Shown piece after piece: positions 1 to 6,953 of a stretch of 57,002 nt of DNA. Within the stretch, counting starts at the first letter, position 1, and each line of letters starts with the position of its first letter. This stretch comes from Rhodobacteraceae bacterium UBA1943. Lineage in GTDB: Bacteria; Pseudomonadota; Alphaproteobacteria; Rhodobacterales; Rhodobacteraceae. The stretch lies in NCBI GenBank assembly GCA_002336845.1, contig DDEX01000057.1:1-57002 (forward strand), read 5' to 3'. The notes under the pieces were generated by a model. That model was given only the letters and a program-made list of their open reading frames with translations, was not told the DNA's origin and ran no database searches. The position numbers and the translations under genes were made by a program.

Positions 1-209
1 GCACCGCCGCCGGCGGGCAGCGTGGCGGTGACCGGCGCGCTGTCCAGTTCGGCCCCGAGCTGATCGAGGGGGCGCAGGGGGGTGACCTTGCCTTTGGCCT
101 TTGGCTTGGGTGCTTCGGCCGCCTCGGGCCGCGTCATCGCGGGGTCGAGGGATCGCGGCGGCGGGGCAGGGTTGTCAAACCAGTCGTCGTTGGGGGCCTC
201 GTCAGTCAC
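1..209 (-). CDS. Unknown element protein, N-terminal part cut by the window edge
   Basis: This frame runs leftward off the window from a GTG start at 207-209, with 69 codons and no stop visible. The visible residues are rich in proline, lysine and acidic residues (first residues VTDEAPNDDWFDNP), so they look like a disordered leader. The start overlaps the stop of the preceding 81-aa gene, placing it last in the visible leftward operon, downstream of the Toprim protein. A replication helicase or ATPase would fit that position, but no motif in the visible part shows it. Confidence 0.6.
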   Translation of the reverse strand, partial: MTDEAPNDDWFDNPAPPPRSLDPAMTRPEAAEAPKPKAKGKVTPLRPLDQLGAELDSAPVTATLPAGGG

Positions 210-447
210 GCGCGGCCTCCGGGTGGGTGGGGCCGTAGGTCTTGCGTGTGTTGCGGCGATCGCAGGACTGGATGTAGCCGATCAACTCGCGCTCCGGGAT
301 GCCCGTCCGCCAAGCGTTCAAAAGCGGCACCGATGCCATCGGACTGACGGCATAGTTCATCGCATGGCGCAGCAGGGGGGGGCAGGCATCATGCGCCGCC
401 ATGTCGGCTTCGCGTGTGGTCCAATAGCTGCCGTAACCGTTGCTCAT
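202..447 (-). CDS. Small element protein of 81 aa, possibly DUF6525-like
   Basis: The 81-residue product has no signal peptide or membrane segment. Its middle part (about 20-50: CPPLLRHAMNYAVSP, then PLLNAWRTG) resembles from memory the small DUF6525 proteins of Rhodobacteraceae, which have a similar PLR-W-A-PWS pattern; this is weak evidence. The ATG at 445-447 overlaps the stop of the previous gene by four bases (ATGA), as do several genes of this operon. No function can be assigned. Confidence 0.6.
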   Translation of the reverse strand: MSNGYGSYWTTREADMAAHDACPPLLRHAMNYAVSPMASVPLLNAWRTGIPERELIGYIQSCDRRNTRKTYGPTHPEAARD

Positions 448-623
448 GCCGCCACCTGCGGGGCGCAGGCCCATGTGACCGACAGGTGAGGCACCTGGTG
501 TTCCAGCACGGCGGCCATGCCAAGGCCCGCGACGTTGCAGGCCTCTTCGTTGATCATCAGGCCAACGGGCAGGGTGACGGTCTGTGCCGGGCCGGTCAGG
601 TAGAGGACGAGAAGCCACGTCAT
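444..623 (-). CDS. Small element protein of 59 aa
   Basis: An ATG at 621-623 overlaps the TAA of the preceding gene (TAATG), suggesting translational coupling. The product begins with a hydrophobic stretch (MTWLLVLYLTGPAQTVTL), possibly a signal anchor, then an acidic and hydrophobic tail. An in-frame upstream ATG at 639-641 would add six residues, but the overlapping start fits the operon better. The family is not recognised. It is supported mainly by its place in a tightly packed operon. Confidence 0.5.
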   Translation of the reverse strand: MTWLLVLYLTGPAQTVTLPVGLMINEEACNVAGLGMAAVLEHQVPHLSVTWACAPQVAA

Positions 624-883
624 TAGGCCACCCGCCGCCATTCCAGATCGTCGGGGCTGCGTTCCAGCACGTCGCCAGCCACAATCAAACCCAGCTTGGC
701 GCAGTCATGCTTTCCAATCGACCGATAGAAAAATCCGTCATCCCGATCAACAGGCCGCAAGGTGAGGCGAACCTTTCCCCCTTCATCCGAGAACACCTCC
801 AGAACACGAGAGCGGACTAATGGCCCACCGCGATCAGTTAGGTCGAGGATGAGGCGCCCGAATTTTGCAATGTCATCTATCAT
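623..883 (-). CDS. Small element protein of 86 aa
   Basis: The product starts MIDDIAKFGRLILDLTDRGG and overlaps the stop of the Toprim gene by four bases (ATGA). It alternates charged and hydrophobic residues with a central beta-rich stretch (VFSDEGGKVRLTLRPVD), which suggests a small soluble fold. There are no cysteine motifs or membrane segments. I do not recognise the family. Its place directly behind the replication gene suggests an accessory replication or early function, which is inference only. Confidence 0.6.
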   Translation of the reverse strand: MIDDIAKFGRLILDLTDRGGPLVRSRVLEVFSDEGGKVRLTLRPVDRDDGFFYRSIGKHDCAKLGLIVAGDVLERSPDDLEWRRVA

Positions 884-2046
884 GCTGCCCCCTCGGTCTC
901 TTTCATGGCCCGGCGCAGGGCGTCGTTCAGATCCTCGCCGGGGATTGTGCTTTTCCAGGTGCGGACCATGCGGCCCTTGCTGGCGTGAAACGCTTCGGCC
1001 CGGCGCAGCATGGCGCGCGCCTCTTCGGCCTCGTCGCTGTCGGCGATCAACACCACCTGGCCGATCGTGTCGGGCAGTTCGGTGTTCGCCATGTTCCAGA
1101 TGCTGCCCGCCGCCACCACGAACGCCGGGGGCTGGCCGCGCAGGCGGCGGATCATCATCAGCGACAGGGCATTCTCGATGCCTTCGGTAATCCAGACGGT
1201 GGCGCCCTGCGGGGCCTGCCGCAGCTTCAGCTCGCCACCGCGCGGCCCCAGTTCGCCGCACAGGCGAATGCTGCCGCCGGTGTAATCGGTGAACACCTTT
1301 TTCGCCGCTTTGACCGGGGCCTTGCCCCACAGGCCGGTGGCCGGGTCGCGCGCCAGATAGGTGCGGTGGCAATCCACAATGCCGGTGCCGCGCGCGATTG
1401 CCGTGACCATGGCGGGCATCGGCCGCCAGCGGGTTTCTTCACGCACCTCGCCGGTTTCCGGGTCTTCCAGCTCCACCGTCTCGTAATACCGGCATTCCGG
1501 ATGAAACCGGATCGCACGGGGCGGATGGGGCAGGGTGGTCAGGTCGATCGAGCGGCCGCGCAGGTAATGGTCAACCGGCGTGCCCTGCACATCCTCGCGC
1601 GCTGACAGCCACAGGCCTTCGGCGCGCTTGCGGGCCTTGTCCTCGGCGCGCTTGCGGGCGGCTTCGTCCTGGGCCCGGCGGCGCTTGGCCTCGGCCGCCG
1701 CCTGGTCGCGCTGGCGGCGCAGCTCGGGGCTTTCGGTGTCCAGGCCCAGAAAGGCGCGGGCCTCGCGGATCGCACCCGTGGCATCGGTGCTGCACGAAAT
1801 GCGGATCAGGTCAAGGATGTCACCCCCCTCGCCGCTGGCATAATCCTTCCAGCGCCCGGCGCGCGGGCCACCCATGTGGATGCAAAAGCTGCCGACATTG
1901 CGGTCGGCCCGGCCGGGGTTCAGCGTGAAATACCGGCCATGCGTGGTGTGGCTGCCCTTGGCAGGCGGCGCATAGCGATGCACCACGGTATCCAGCTGCG
2001 CAAGCAGCCGGTCCTTGATGTCCTCGATGCTGACCTGCTGGCGCAT
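880..2046 (-). CDS. Toprim-domain primase-like replication protein
   Basis: This 388-aa protein probably acts in replication of the element. The N-terminal 90 residues resemble the zinc-binding/CHC2-like end of phage primases (GRYFTLNP, then GRWKDYASGEGGDILDLI). A lysine/arginine/alanine-rich coiled segment follows at about 115-155. The C-terminal half holds a Toprim fold with the acidic motif WITEGIENALS and the DxD-type motif VVLIADSDEAEEA. The ATG at 2044-2046 was chosen because it starts the conserved-looking part and lies four bases after the previous stop; longer frames upstream overlap that gene. Helicase motifs are absent, so the helicase may be the gene cut at the left edge. Similar proteins are common in alphaproteobacterial prophages and P4-like satellites. 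Confidence 0.85.
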   Translation of the reverse strand: MRQQVSIEDIKDRLLAQLDTVVHRYAPPAKGSHTTHGRYFTLNPGRADRNVGSFCIHMGGPRAGRWKDYASGEGGDILDLIRISCSTDATGAIREARAFLGLDTESPELRRQRDQAAAEAKRRRAQDEAARKRAEDKARKRAEGLWLSAREDVQGTPVDHYLRGRSIDLTTLPHPPRAIRFHPECRYYETVELEDPETGEVREETRWRPMPAMVTAIARGTGIVDCHRTYLARDPATGLWGKAPVKAAKKVFTDYTGGSIRLCGELGPRGGELKLRQAPQGATVWITEGIENALSLMMIRRLRGQPPAFVVAAGSIWNMANTELPDTIGQVVLIADSDEAEEARAMLRRAEAFHASKGRMVRTWKSTIPGEDLNDALRRAMKETEGAA

Positions 2047-2050
2047 GGTG

Positions 2051-2266
2051 TCAGGCCTGCCCGTGCCGCTTGGCCCGCTTCTTGGCGCGTGCCTTGGCGG
2101 CGGCGCGACGATCCTGCGCGACGGTGCGGCTGGACGTGCCAAAGGGCGGGCGGTTGAAGTGGAAAACTGGCACCTCAGAAACTGATGGCATCCAGATCGA
2201 GGGCAGGCCCGCCGCCATAAGGCGCGGAAGCTGGGCCAAGGACATGCGCTGCATGAAACTGACCAT
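2051..2266 (-). CDS. Small basic element protein of 71 aa
   Basis: The product has a methionine-rich N-terminus (MVSFMQRMSLAQLPRLM) and a strongly basic tail (RRAAAKARAKKRAKRHGQA). The tail suggests nucleic acid binding or a disordered end. It sits four bases after the gene to its right and four before the Toprim gene, within the leftward operon. No family is recognised, and coding status rests on operon packing and the lack of an alternative gene here. Confidence 0.5.
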   Translation of the reverse strand: MVSFMQRMSLAQLPRLMAAGLPSIWMPSVSEVPVFHFNRPPFGTSSRTVAQDRRAAAKARAKKRAKRHGQA

Positions 2267-2270
2267 GGCC

Positions 2271-3359
2271 TTACTCCGCCGCCTGCGATTTCACCCATGG
2301 GGTCAGCGCGGCCAGCAGCTCGTCACGGGACCAGCGGCGCACCAGCTTGTCATCGGCATTGCGATGCAGGCCAGACAGCAGGTCGAACCGCGCTTTCAGA
2401 TCGCCAGCCGGAATGGACATTTCCGCCGAAATCTCGGGCATGGCCCAGCCGGCGCAGATCAGTTCCAGCAGCTCGTGGTCGCGCTCCATCGTCCAGCCGC
2501 CCTTGCGGGGCAGGCCGAGCAGATGCGCCTCGATCGGCGACGGGTCGGCCTGGGCGGCCATGTCAACTGGCGCGTCGGGGGCGGGAGAGGAGGGCGCCCC
2601 CGACGCTGGCTCAACCGCGGGGACTGTGGGGACAGGCGGTTGAGGGTCTGGTTGGTGGGTGTCGATCAGCCGCGAAACAGCATCCGTTCGCAGGCTTTCG
2701 ATCTTGGCGGTCAGGCGGTCGGCCAGCTTGGTATGCAGCCGAAACCGGGTGCCTTCGAAGGGGCGGCCCAACTCGTGCGCGGCGGTGACAACGGCTTGCT
2801 GCTTGACCTTGCCCCCGACAATGCCAAGCGCGACCAGGCTTACCAGCTTTTCATCCTCTTCCGGGGTCCAGGCCGCAGGCCGGGCAACAGCGGTGGCCGC
2901 CGCGCCAGTGTCCGGTTGCGCGGCGGCCATGCCCTCATACTCAGCCCCGGCGGCAAGAGGTTCGGGCATCTCGATGGTTTCAACCAGCGTCGCGGCGGCA
3001 GGGATTTGCACATCCCCGCCGCCGCTGTCCTGCGCTGGGTCAACCGCAGCAGCCTCAACTGCGGGACCGGGCGCGGGATCTGTGATTTCGGTAAAGGTCA
3101 GCGGGCCATCGGCGGCGCCGGTGACGATGTAGGTAGCAGTTTCGTCGGGCTGGGACGAGAGGTCGATACCCAGCTGCTGGTCGATTGGCGGCATCACTTC
3201 GTCCAGCGTCATGGCAATGGGCTGGCCCGGCATGGCGCAGAACACGGGCACCATGCCCAGCTCGACCACCACGTCACCCGCGCGCTTCAGCGCATCGAGG
3301 CTCACCAGCAGGTCGTCCAGGTCTTGCAAACTCAGGCGGTCAAGGGTCGGACGGGTCAT
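2271..3359 (-). CDS. Element protein with two Myb/SANT-like (GcrA-like) helix-turn-helix domains
   Basis: This 362-aa protein has two similar tryptophan-led helical domains. One is at about 163-212 (AAWTPEEDEKLVSLVALG) and the other at about 288-332 (GGWTMERDHELLELICAG, then MPEISAEMSIPAGDLKARF). Both resemble Myb/SANT or GcrA-type DNA-binding helices. The N-terminal 60 residues are predicted helical, and two alanine/proline-rich acidic linkers (about 95-160 and 235-285) separate the parts. It is the largest non-replication gene of the leftward operon. A role as a DNA-binding regulator or replication initiator is inferred from the domains only; no ATPase or nuclease motif is visible. Confidence 0.7.
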   Translation of the reverse strand: MTRPTLDRLSLQDLDDLLVSLDALKRAGDVVVELGMVPVFCAMPGQPIAMTLDEVMPPIDQQLGIDLSSQPDETATYIVTGAADGPLTFTEITDPAPGPAVEAAAVDPAQDSGGGDVQIPAAATLVETIEMPEPLAAGAEYEGMAAAQPDTGAAATAVARPAAWTPEEDEKLVSLVALGIVGGKVKQQAVVTAAHELGRPFEGTRFRLHTKLADRLTAKIESLRTDAVSRLIDTHQPDPQPPVPTVPAVEPASGAPSSPAPDAPVDMAAQADPSPIEAHLLGLPRKGGWTMERDHELLELICAGWAMPEISAEMSIPAGDLKARFDLLSGLHRNADDKLVRRWSRDELLAALTPWVKSQAAE

Positions 3360-3363
3360 GAGG

Positions 3364-3708
3364 CTACTCCGTTAGGCGGTTGCGGAAATCGTCGGCAGAT
3401 TGGGCCAGCCGTGCCCAGGCGAAGGTGGTCAGCGCCTGATCGGCGGCGCCCATGGCGCGGCACCAATGAATTCCGCGCTCGGGGTCGCCGCTGTCGGCCA
3501 TCGCGCGGCCCGCCTTCAGCAGCGGCCCTGCGGCATGGATCAACCCGTCAATCGCAGGTTGGCCCAAAGGCGTGGCATGGGGCAGCGCCTCGGCCAGCAG
3601 ATCCAGCACCAGCGGGCGCCGATCATCGGCGAAGACCTCGGTGGTCAGAAAGGTCATGCAATCGATGACCACCTTGTGCGCAGGGGTAAAGACGGGGGCG
3701 GCGGTCAT
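3364..3708 (-). CDS. Small helical element protein of 114 aa
   Basis: This soluble, mostly helical protein starts MTAAPVFTPAHKVVIDCMTF and has no signal peptide or membrane segment. Its ATG (3706-3708) overlaps the preceding stop by four bases. A longer in-frame start at 3810 would lie inside the previous gene and is unlikely. The family is not recognised. Confidence 0.6.
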   Translation of the reverse strand: MTAAPVFTPAHKVVIDCMTFLTTEVFADDRRPLVLDLLAEALPHATPLGQPAIDGLIHAAGPLLKAGRAMADSGDPERGIHWCRAMGAADQALTTFAWARLAQSADDFRNRLTE

Positions 3709-4010
3709 TGCACGCCCCCGATGATCACAGCGGCCAGCGCGCGGGCCGGGCCTTCCAGCAGGGCATAAACCTGCACCGCGATGAACAACGACCAGAAGAC
3801 AACCGCCCAACGGGGCAGGGGCTTTTCGGTCTCGACCACCACAATGCGCGCGCCTGCGCTGTCGCGCTCGATCAAGCGGGCCAGCCGCAGCGCCGCCCTG
3901 TTGTTAATGGTCAGGCAGACAACCGGCCCCATCGCGGCGGCGGTGCGCAGGTGGCGCGGGGCCTCCTCCAGGCTGAAATCCTCGACGCGATACAGGGGTT
4001 CGTCAGCCAT
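3705..4010 (-). CDS. Small membrane-anchored element protein of 101 aa
   Basis: The first 65 residues look soluble (MADEPLYRVEDFSLEEAP, then a small alpha/beta stretch ending ARIVVVETEKPLPRW). The C-terminus carries a hydrophobic segment at about 69-98 (WAVVFWSLFIAVQVYALL, then ALAAVIIGG) long enough for one or two transmembrane helices. It overlaps its neighbours by eight and four bases, so it is part of the early leftward operon. The family is not recognised. Confidence 0.6.
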   Translation of the reverse strand: MADEPLYRVEDFSLEEAPRHLRTAAAMGPVVCLTINNRAALRLARLIERDSAGARIVVVETEKPLPRWAVVFWSLFIAVQVYALLEGPARALAAVIIGGVQ

Positions 4011-4293
4011 CGATGTCCCTCCGCTCGCGCAACGCCGGGGCTTCAGGGTTCAGCGCCTGGCCAAGTGCCCCCTGCAATTCCTCCCCCAGGTATTTCAGGG
4101 CCACAGCGTCGCGCTTCAGCTGTTCGTAGCGCGTGGCGAACGACAGGATCGCCGACCGCAGATCATCGCCACGCGGCAACAGCTCTTCGCCCTTGGTGCG
4201 CAGGTCATCGACCGCGTGCTGCGTCAGGCTGCCGGTGCGCGCCGACATGGCGACCGACAGGGCAGCGGTCAGGGCGGGCATACGTTCGCTCAT
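4003..4293 (-). CDS. Small helical element protein of 96 aa
   Basis: The product starts MSERMPALTAALSVAMSART and is almost entirely predicted helix, with heptad-like stretches around 30-75 that could form a coiled coil. Its ATG (4291-4293) overlaps the stop of the Cro-like gene by four bases, so it is the second gene of the leftward operon. The family is not recognised. Confidence 0.6.
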   Translation of the reverse strand: MSERMPALTAALSVAMSARTGSLTQHAVDDLRTKGEELLPRGDDLRSAILSFATRYEQLKRDAVALKYLGEELQGALGQALNPEAPALRERRDIDG

Positions 4294-4598
4294 TCCGCCG
4301 CCTCCAGCCGGGGCGGGCGGGCGGCCAGAATGGCCTCGACCTCGGCCTCGTCCGCGCCCCAGATCAGGTGTTCGGCGGTCAGGCCCAGCTGGTGCGCGGC
4401 GGAATGGGCCAGCAGGCGGCGCATGTGGCTGGCAAAGGGAATGTCGCCTGCGGCACGCAACCCCTGCGCGTCGCGCCACTGGTAGGGCGACTTGGGATGA
4501 ATGCCGCAGATCGTGCCGATCGTCTCGATAATGCCGAAATCGCCGATCTTTTCGATCAGGCGCTGGCATACTTCCAGTGGTGTGCAGTGATTACCCAT
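4290..4598 (-). CDS. Cro-like (YdaS-type) helix-turn-helix regulator
   Basis: This 102-aa protein is the first gene of the leftward operon and is divergent from the CI-like repressor, the usual place of Cro. The sequence LEVCQRLIEKIGDFGIIETIG followed by a second helix and YQWRDAQGL matches the pattern of YdaS/Cro-like DNA-binding proteins that recognise operators through residues near a conserved tryptophan. The start at 4596-4598 lies only seven bases after the predicted -10 box on the minus strand and has no Shine-Dalgarno sequence, so its message may be leaderless. It probably competes with the repressor for the operators at 4614-4688. The family call is from pattern only. Confidence 0.7.
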   Translation of the reverse strand: MGNHCTPLEVCQRLIEKIGDFGIIETIGTICGIHPKSPYQWRDAQGLRAAGDIPFASHMRRLLAHSAAHQLGLTAEHLIWGADEAEVEAILAARPPRLEAAE

Positions 4599-4605
4599 GA
4601 CGCGA

Positions 4606-4633
4606 GATATAGCTCACACTGTGCTGCTGGCAA
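4606..4633 (-). promoter_or_regulatory. Predicted leftward early promoter of the element
   Basis: On the minus strand, TTGCCA (4628-4633) and TATATC (4606-4611) are separated by 16 bases and lie just upstream of the Cro-like gene. The spacer contains ACAGTGTGA, the half-site repeated in the rightward operator. Start of transcription would fall at or next to the ATG at 4598, so a leaderless transcript is expected. Confidence 0.6.
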
Positions 4634-4688
4634 GAAAAATGTGAGGCATGTGTGCATCCATTGCGCTTTGGTGTGAGGTAATTACCTC
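4614..4688. promoter_or_regulatory. Left operator region of the immunity switch
   Basis: Two elements shared with the right operator lie here: TCACACTGTGCT (4614-4625) and GTGTGAGGTAAT (4671-4682). The second is part of the perfect 14-bp palindrome GAGGTAATTACCTC (4675-4688), just upstream of the repressor start. A weaker GTGAGG half-site is at 4641-4646. The repeats imply binding by the CI-like and/or Cro-like protein. The site at 4614-4625 lies inside the leftward promoter and would block it when occupied. Confidence 0.7.
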
Positions 4689-4701
4689 CTACCTCGTGCG
4701 A

Positions 4702-5313
4702 ATGGATGTGACGTGGTTCAAAAAGCGCCAGCGCGAGCTGGGAGTTACGAGTTATGATCTTGGGGCGGCGATTGGTCGCGACAGGTCTGTGATCTCGCGC
4801 ATTCTCAATGGTGCGCAGCCCATGACGATGGATCACGCCAGATCATTCGCCGAAATTCTTCAGGTTCCTCTGGCGACAATTCTGGAAAGGGCCGGGCTGG
4901 CCGACGCGCCGACGGCTCAGTCGCTTGGACCGGGCTTTGCGGAAAGCGATGCTGCTGTATGGCTTCCAGGGCCAACGCAGCAGGACGTGACGGCAATTCG
5001 TACAGTCGCACAGGCCATGGGCGAACGGCCCGGCGTTGATCTTTGGCGGGTCAAATCAGGGGCAATGGCCTTGAATGGGTTGCTCGATGGCGATTTCTTC
5101 CTGCTGGACACCCACGCCGCAGATCGAGTGAAGGCGGGTGATGTAGTTGTTGCGCAGATCTATAACCCGCGCGGCGCCACCACTGTGCTGCGCCGCTTTG
5201 AACCCCCTGTGCTGGTCTCGGCCAGCGCGGACCCGGCTGAAGGCAGGGTCTATGTCGTCGATGGGGTCAATGTCGTCATACGCGGAAAGGTTGCTGCTAG
5301 CTGGAGGTTTTGA
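4702..5313 (+). CDS. CI-like phage repressor with an inactive-looking S24/LexA domain
   Basis: This 203-aa repressor has an N-terminal XRE helix-turn-helix (about 4-60: SYDLGAAIGRDRSVISRILNG) and a C-terminal LexA/S24-type domain (about 110-203). It should bind the inverted repeats on both sides of this gene and keep the element silent. The catalytic Ser of the usual G-D/N-S-M motif appears as Ala (SGAM, 119-122), and the usual Lys position appears as Arg (VLRRF, 162-166). Self-cleavage on DNA damage is therefore doubtful. The start at 4702 was chosen because the in-frame ATG at 4648 would put the palindromic operator inside the gene. Its stop overlaps the next ATG (TGATG). Confidence 0.85.
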   Translation: MDVTWFKKRQRELGVTSYDLGAAIGRDRSVISRILNGAQPMTMDHARSFAEILQVPLATILERAGLADAPTAQSLGPGFAESDAAVWLPGPTQQDVTAIRTVAQAMGERPGVDLWRVKSGAMALNGLLDGDFFLLDTHAADRVKAGDVVVAQIYNPRGATTVLRRFEPPVLVSASADPAEGRVYVVDGVNVVIRGKVAASWRF

Positions 5314-5741
5314 TGCTGTTGATTATTTACGCCTTCATTTCATTCCTGTTTTTCAAGATCATGCCTGAATTCATGTTCAGGGAAAGCATGACAGTTCTGG
5401 GCGCACTGCTTGCTGCTGTCGTTTCGGCCTTTTGTATGTTCGCCATGACCATGGCTGTGAACATCGAAGGCATGAAGTGGCTGGCACAACGCAAGCCAAG
5501 TGACGGAACATTCCCCATCGCCACGATTTTCGCTTTTGCTGCTGCCCTGATCGTTGCCGTTGGGGCTGGTTACCTGGTGGCCGTGGGCTTTGCCCCTAGG
5601 TTCGTTGGCAGGCTGTACCGGGATGACATCTATTGGTTCCTTGGCATATTGGCCCTGCCGCCGTTGGTTCATTATGTGATCCTGACCGCAGATATTGTGC
5701 GGATGGCAAAGCAGATCGAGCGTGACCGCGATAATTTGTGA
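5313..5741 (+). CDS. Four-helix membrane protein co-expressed with the repressor
   Basis: This 142-aa protein has about four hydrophobic segments: roughly 1-20 (MLLIIYAFISFLFF), 27-50 (MTVLGALLAAVVSAFCMF), 68-92 (IFAFAAALIVAVGAGYL) and 108-128 (FLGILALPPLVHYVIL). It ends in a charged tail (KQIERDRDNL). The ATG overlaps the repressor stop by one base and a GGAGG sequence lies at 5303-5307, so both are made from the same lysogenic message. The arrangement recalls lambda cI with rexB, a membrane protein expressed in lysogens. Superinfection exclusion is a hypothesis; no sequence family is recognised. Confidence 0.75.
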   Translation: MLLIIYAFISFLFFKIMPEFMFRESMTVLGALLAAVVSAFCMFAMTMAVNIEGMKWLAQRKPSDGTFPIATIFAFAAALIVAVGAGYLVAVGFAPRFVGRLYRDDIYWFLGILALPPLVHYVILTADIVRMAKQIERDRDNL

Positions 5742-5789
5742 GGTTCAACCTCACACTGTGCTTGACAGTGTGAGGTAATCACCCATAAC
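5738..5789 (+). promoter_or_regulatory. Right operator cluster with embedded rightward promoter
   Basis: Three inverted repeats overlap here. The first is GTGAGGTTCAACCTCAC (5738-5754). The second has arms TCACACTGT and ACAGTGTGA (5751-5759 and 5765-5773), nine bases each and perfect, with a five-base spacer. The third is GTGAGGTAATCAC (5770-5782). A consensus -35 box TTGACA (5762-5767) and CATAAC (5784-5789), 16 bases apart, lie within them, so bound repressor would cover the promoter of the rightward operon. The motifs TCACACTGTGCT and GTGTGAGGTAAT are shared exactly with the left operator. Confidence 0.75.
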
Positions 5790-5822
5790 TCTTGTGCATT
5801 CCGCTTGCACAGGAGTTGCCTC

Positions 5823-6068
5823 ATGTCCTTTCCCGTAACCGTCCCGAACGCCCGGCCCCATCCGGTGGATGACCGCACGCTGGCAGTGCTGCGCCGCATA
5901 GCCCATGACGCCCCGAACAGCCTTGCGACCGAGGCCGAGGTTGAATGGCTGGTCAGCACGGTCGGCCCGCTGTTTGACGAACTGGCGCAACGCCGCGCCG
6001 CCATGGCGGAGCTGCCTGTGGTGGTCGATCTGTCGAACGTCATCATCCTGCCGGCGGCGGCGCGCTGA
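5823..6068 (+). CDS. Small element protein of 81 aa, first gene of the rightward operon
   Basis: The product starts MSFPVTVPNARPHPVDDRTL, is soluble and largely helical, with a short beta-like hydrophobic end (LPVVVDLSNVIILPAAAR). The ATG at 5823 has AGGAG at 5811-5815; an earlier TTG would bury that site. It follows the operator-controlled promoter by about 30 bases and overlaps the next gene by one base. The family is not recognised. Confidence 0.6.
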   Translation: MSFPVTVPNARPHPVDDRTLAVLRRIAHDAPNSLATEAEVEWLVSTVGPLFDELAQRRAAMAELPVVVDLSNVIILPAAAR

Positions 6069-6580
6069 TGCAGGTCTGGTATGTCACGATTGAGGAACGC
6101 CAGACGCGGCGGCTGACCGTTGCCGCCGCCGATGAACGGGCGGCGCGCGAAGATGCCATGTCGCTGGCCGGGCAGGGCTGCCGTTGCCTCGATGTCGTTC
6201 CCGCCAGCTATACGCAAGAGGCGCAGGCCGCCCACGCGCTGGAACATCTGCGGTCGCAGGATTGGTTCGGCTGGAACGGTCAGCCGCAGGTGGTGGAAGA
6301 CTGGCTGTTGCGCGCCCATGATCCGGCAACCCGCGAACAGGCAAACGTCAGGCTGGCGATGGCGGGGCTGCGCGTGGCCGACAATGGCGATGTGCTGCTG
6401 GCCAGCGCCACGGCCATTCCCGTTCTGCGCCGCTGGTTCGCCTCGACGCCTTGGGCGGGCGCGTCCCTGTTTGCCGCGCTGTTGCGCCTGCCGGGCGTGC
6501 GGCGCGATGGCCCGCGCTATTTTCAGGGGGTGCAGGCGCGCACCCTGCGGCTGCCCTTCGGCCTTGTGGTGCCGTCATGA
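6068..6580 (+). CDS. Element protein of 170 aa with a possible winged-helix-like C-terminus
   Basis: The N-terminal 45 residues form a beta-alpha pattern (MQVWYVTIEERQTRRLTVAA), as in small host-modification or nucleotide-associated phage proteins. The C-terminal part (about 120-170: VLRRWFASTPWAG, then LLRLPGVRRDGPRYFQGVQ) resembles the C-terminal domains seen on phage replication proteins, but only by pattern. There are no catalytic motifs or membrane segments. It is coupled to both neighbours (one-base and four-base overlaps). Confidence 0.6.
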   Translation: MQVWYVTIEERQTRRLTVAAADERAAREDAMSLAGQGCRCLDVVPASYTQEAQAAHALEHLRSQDWFGWNGQPQVVEDWLLRAHDPATREQANVRLAMAGLRVADNGDVLLASATAIPVLRRWFASTPWAGASLFAALLRLPGVRRDGPRYFQGVQARTLRLPFGLVVPS

Positions 6581-6843
6581 CTGACCTGCTCCCCGAACAT
6601 GGCACCCTCACGCCCGAACAACTGGAAGGTTTTCGGGTCGCCTGCGCCTGCATGATGACATGGGGCCGCCAGGTCGCGGACAGCGCCGCCTCGCTGGGCG
6701 GGCAGGTGGAACACTTGCCCCCGGTGGCGCGAATGCAGGACCGCGGCCGCTTTGTCTATGACTGCGCCCGTGCGCTCTACATCACCGTCGGTCATGGGCA
6801 GATGCCCGCTGCGCCGCCCTCGCTTCTGCCCGCCTCGGGCTGA
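6577..6843 (+). CDS. Small element protein of 88 aa
   Basis: This helical soluble protein starts MTDLLPEHGTLTPEQLEGF and has two nearby cysteines (VACACMMTW). Its ATG overlaps the previous stop by four bases. No signal peptide, membrane segment or known domain is visible. The family is not recognised. Confidence 0.55.
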   Translation: MTDLLPEHGTLTPEQLEGFRVACACMMTWGRQVADSAASLGGQVEHLPPVARMQDRGRFVYDCARALYITVGHGQMPAAPPSLLPASG

Positions 6844-6953
6844 CGTCATCGCTGGCCGGGGCCGCATGGGGCGAGCTGCTCGCCGTCTCCCCGGAAACCA
6901 AGAACAGCGCGGCCGCGTGTGGCAGGCCGCCATACCCAGAAATGGGGGACAGC

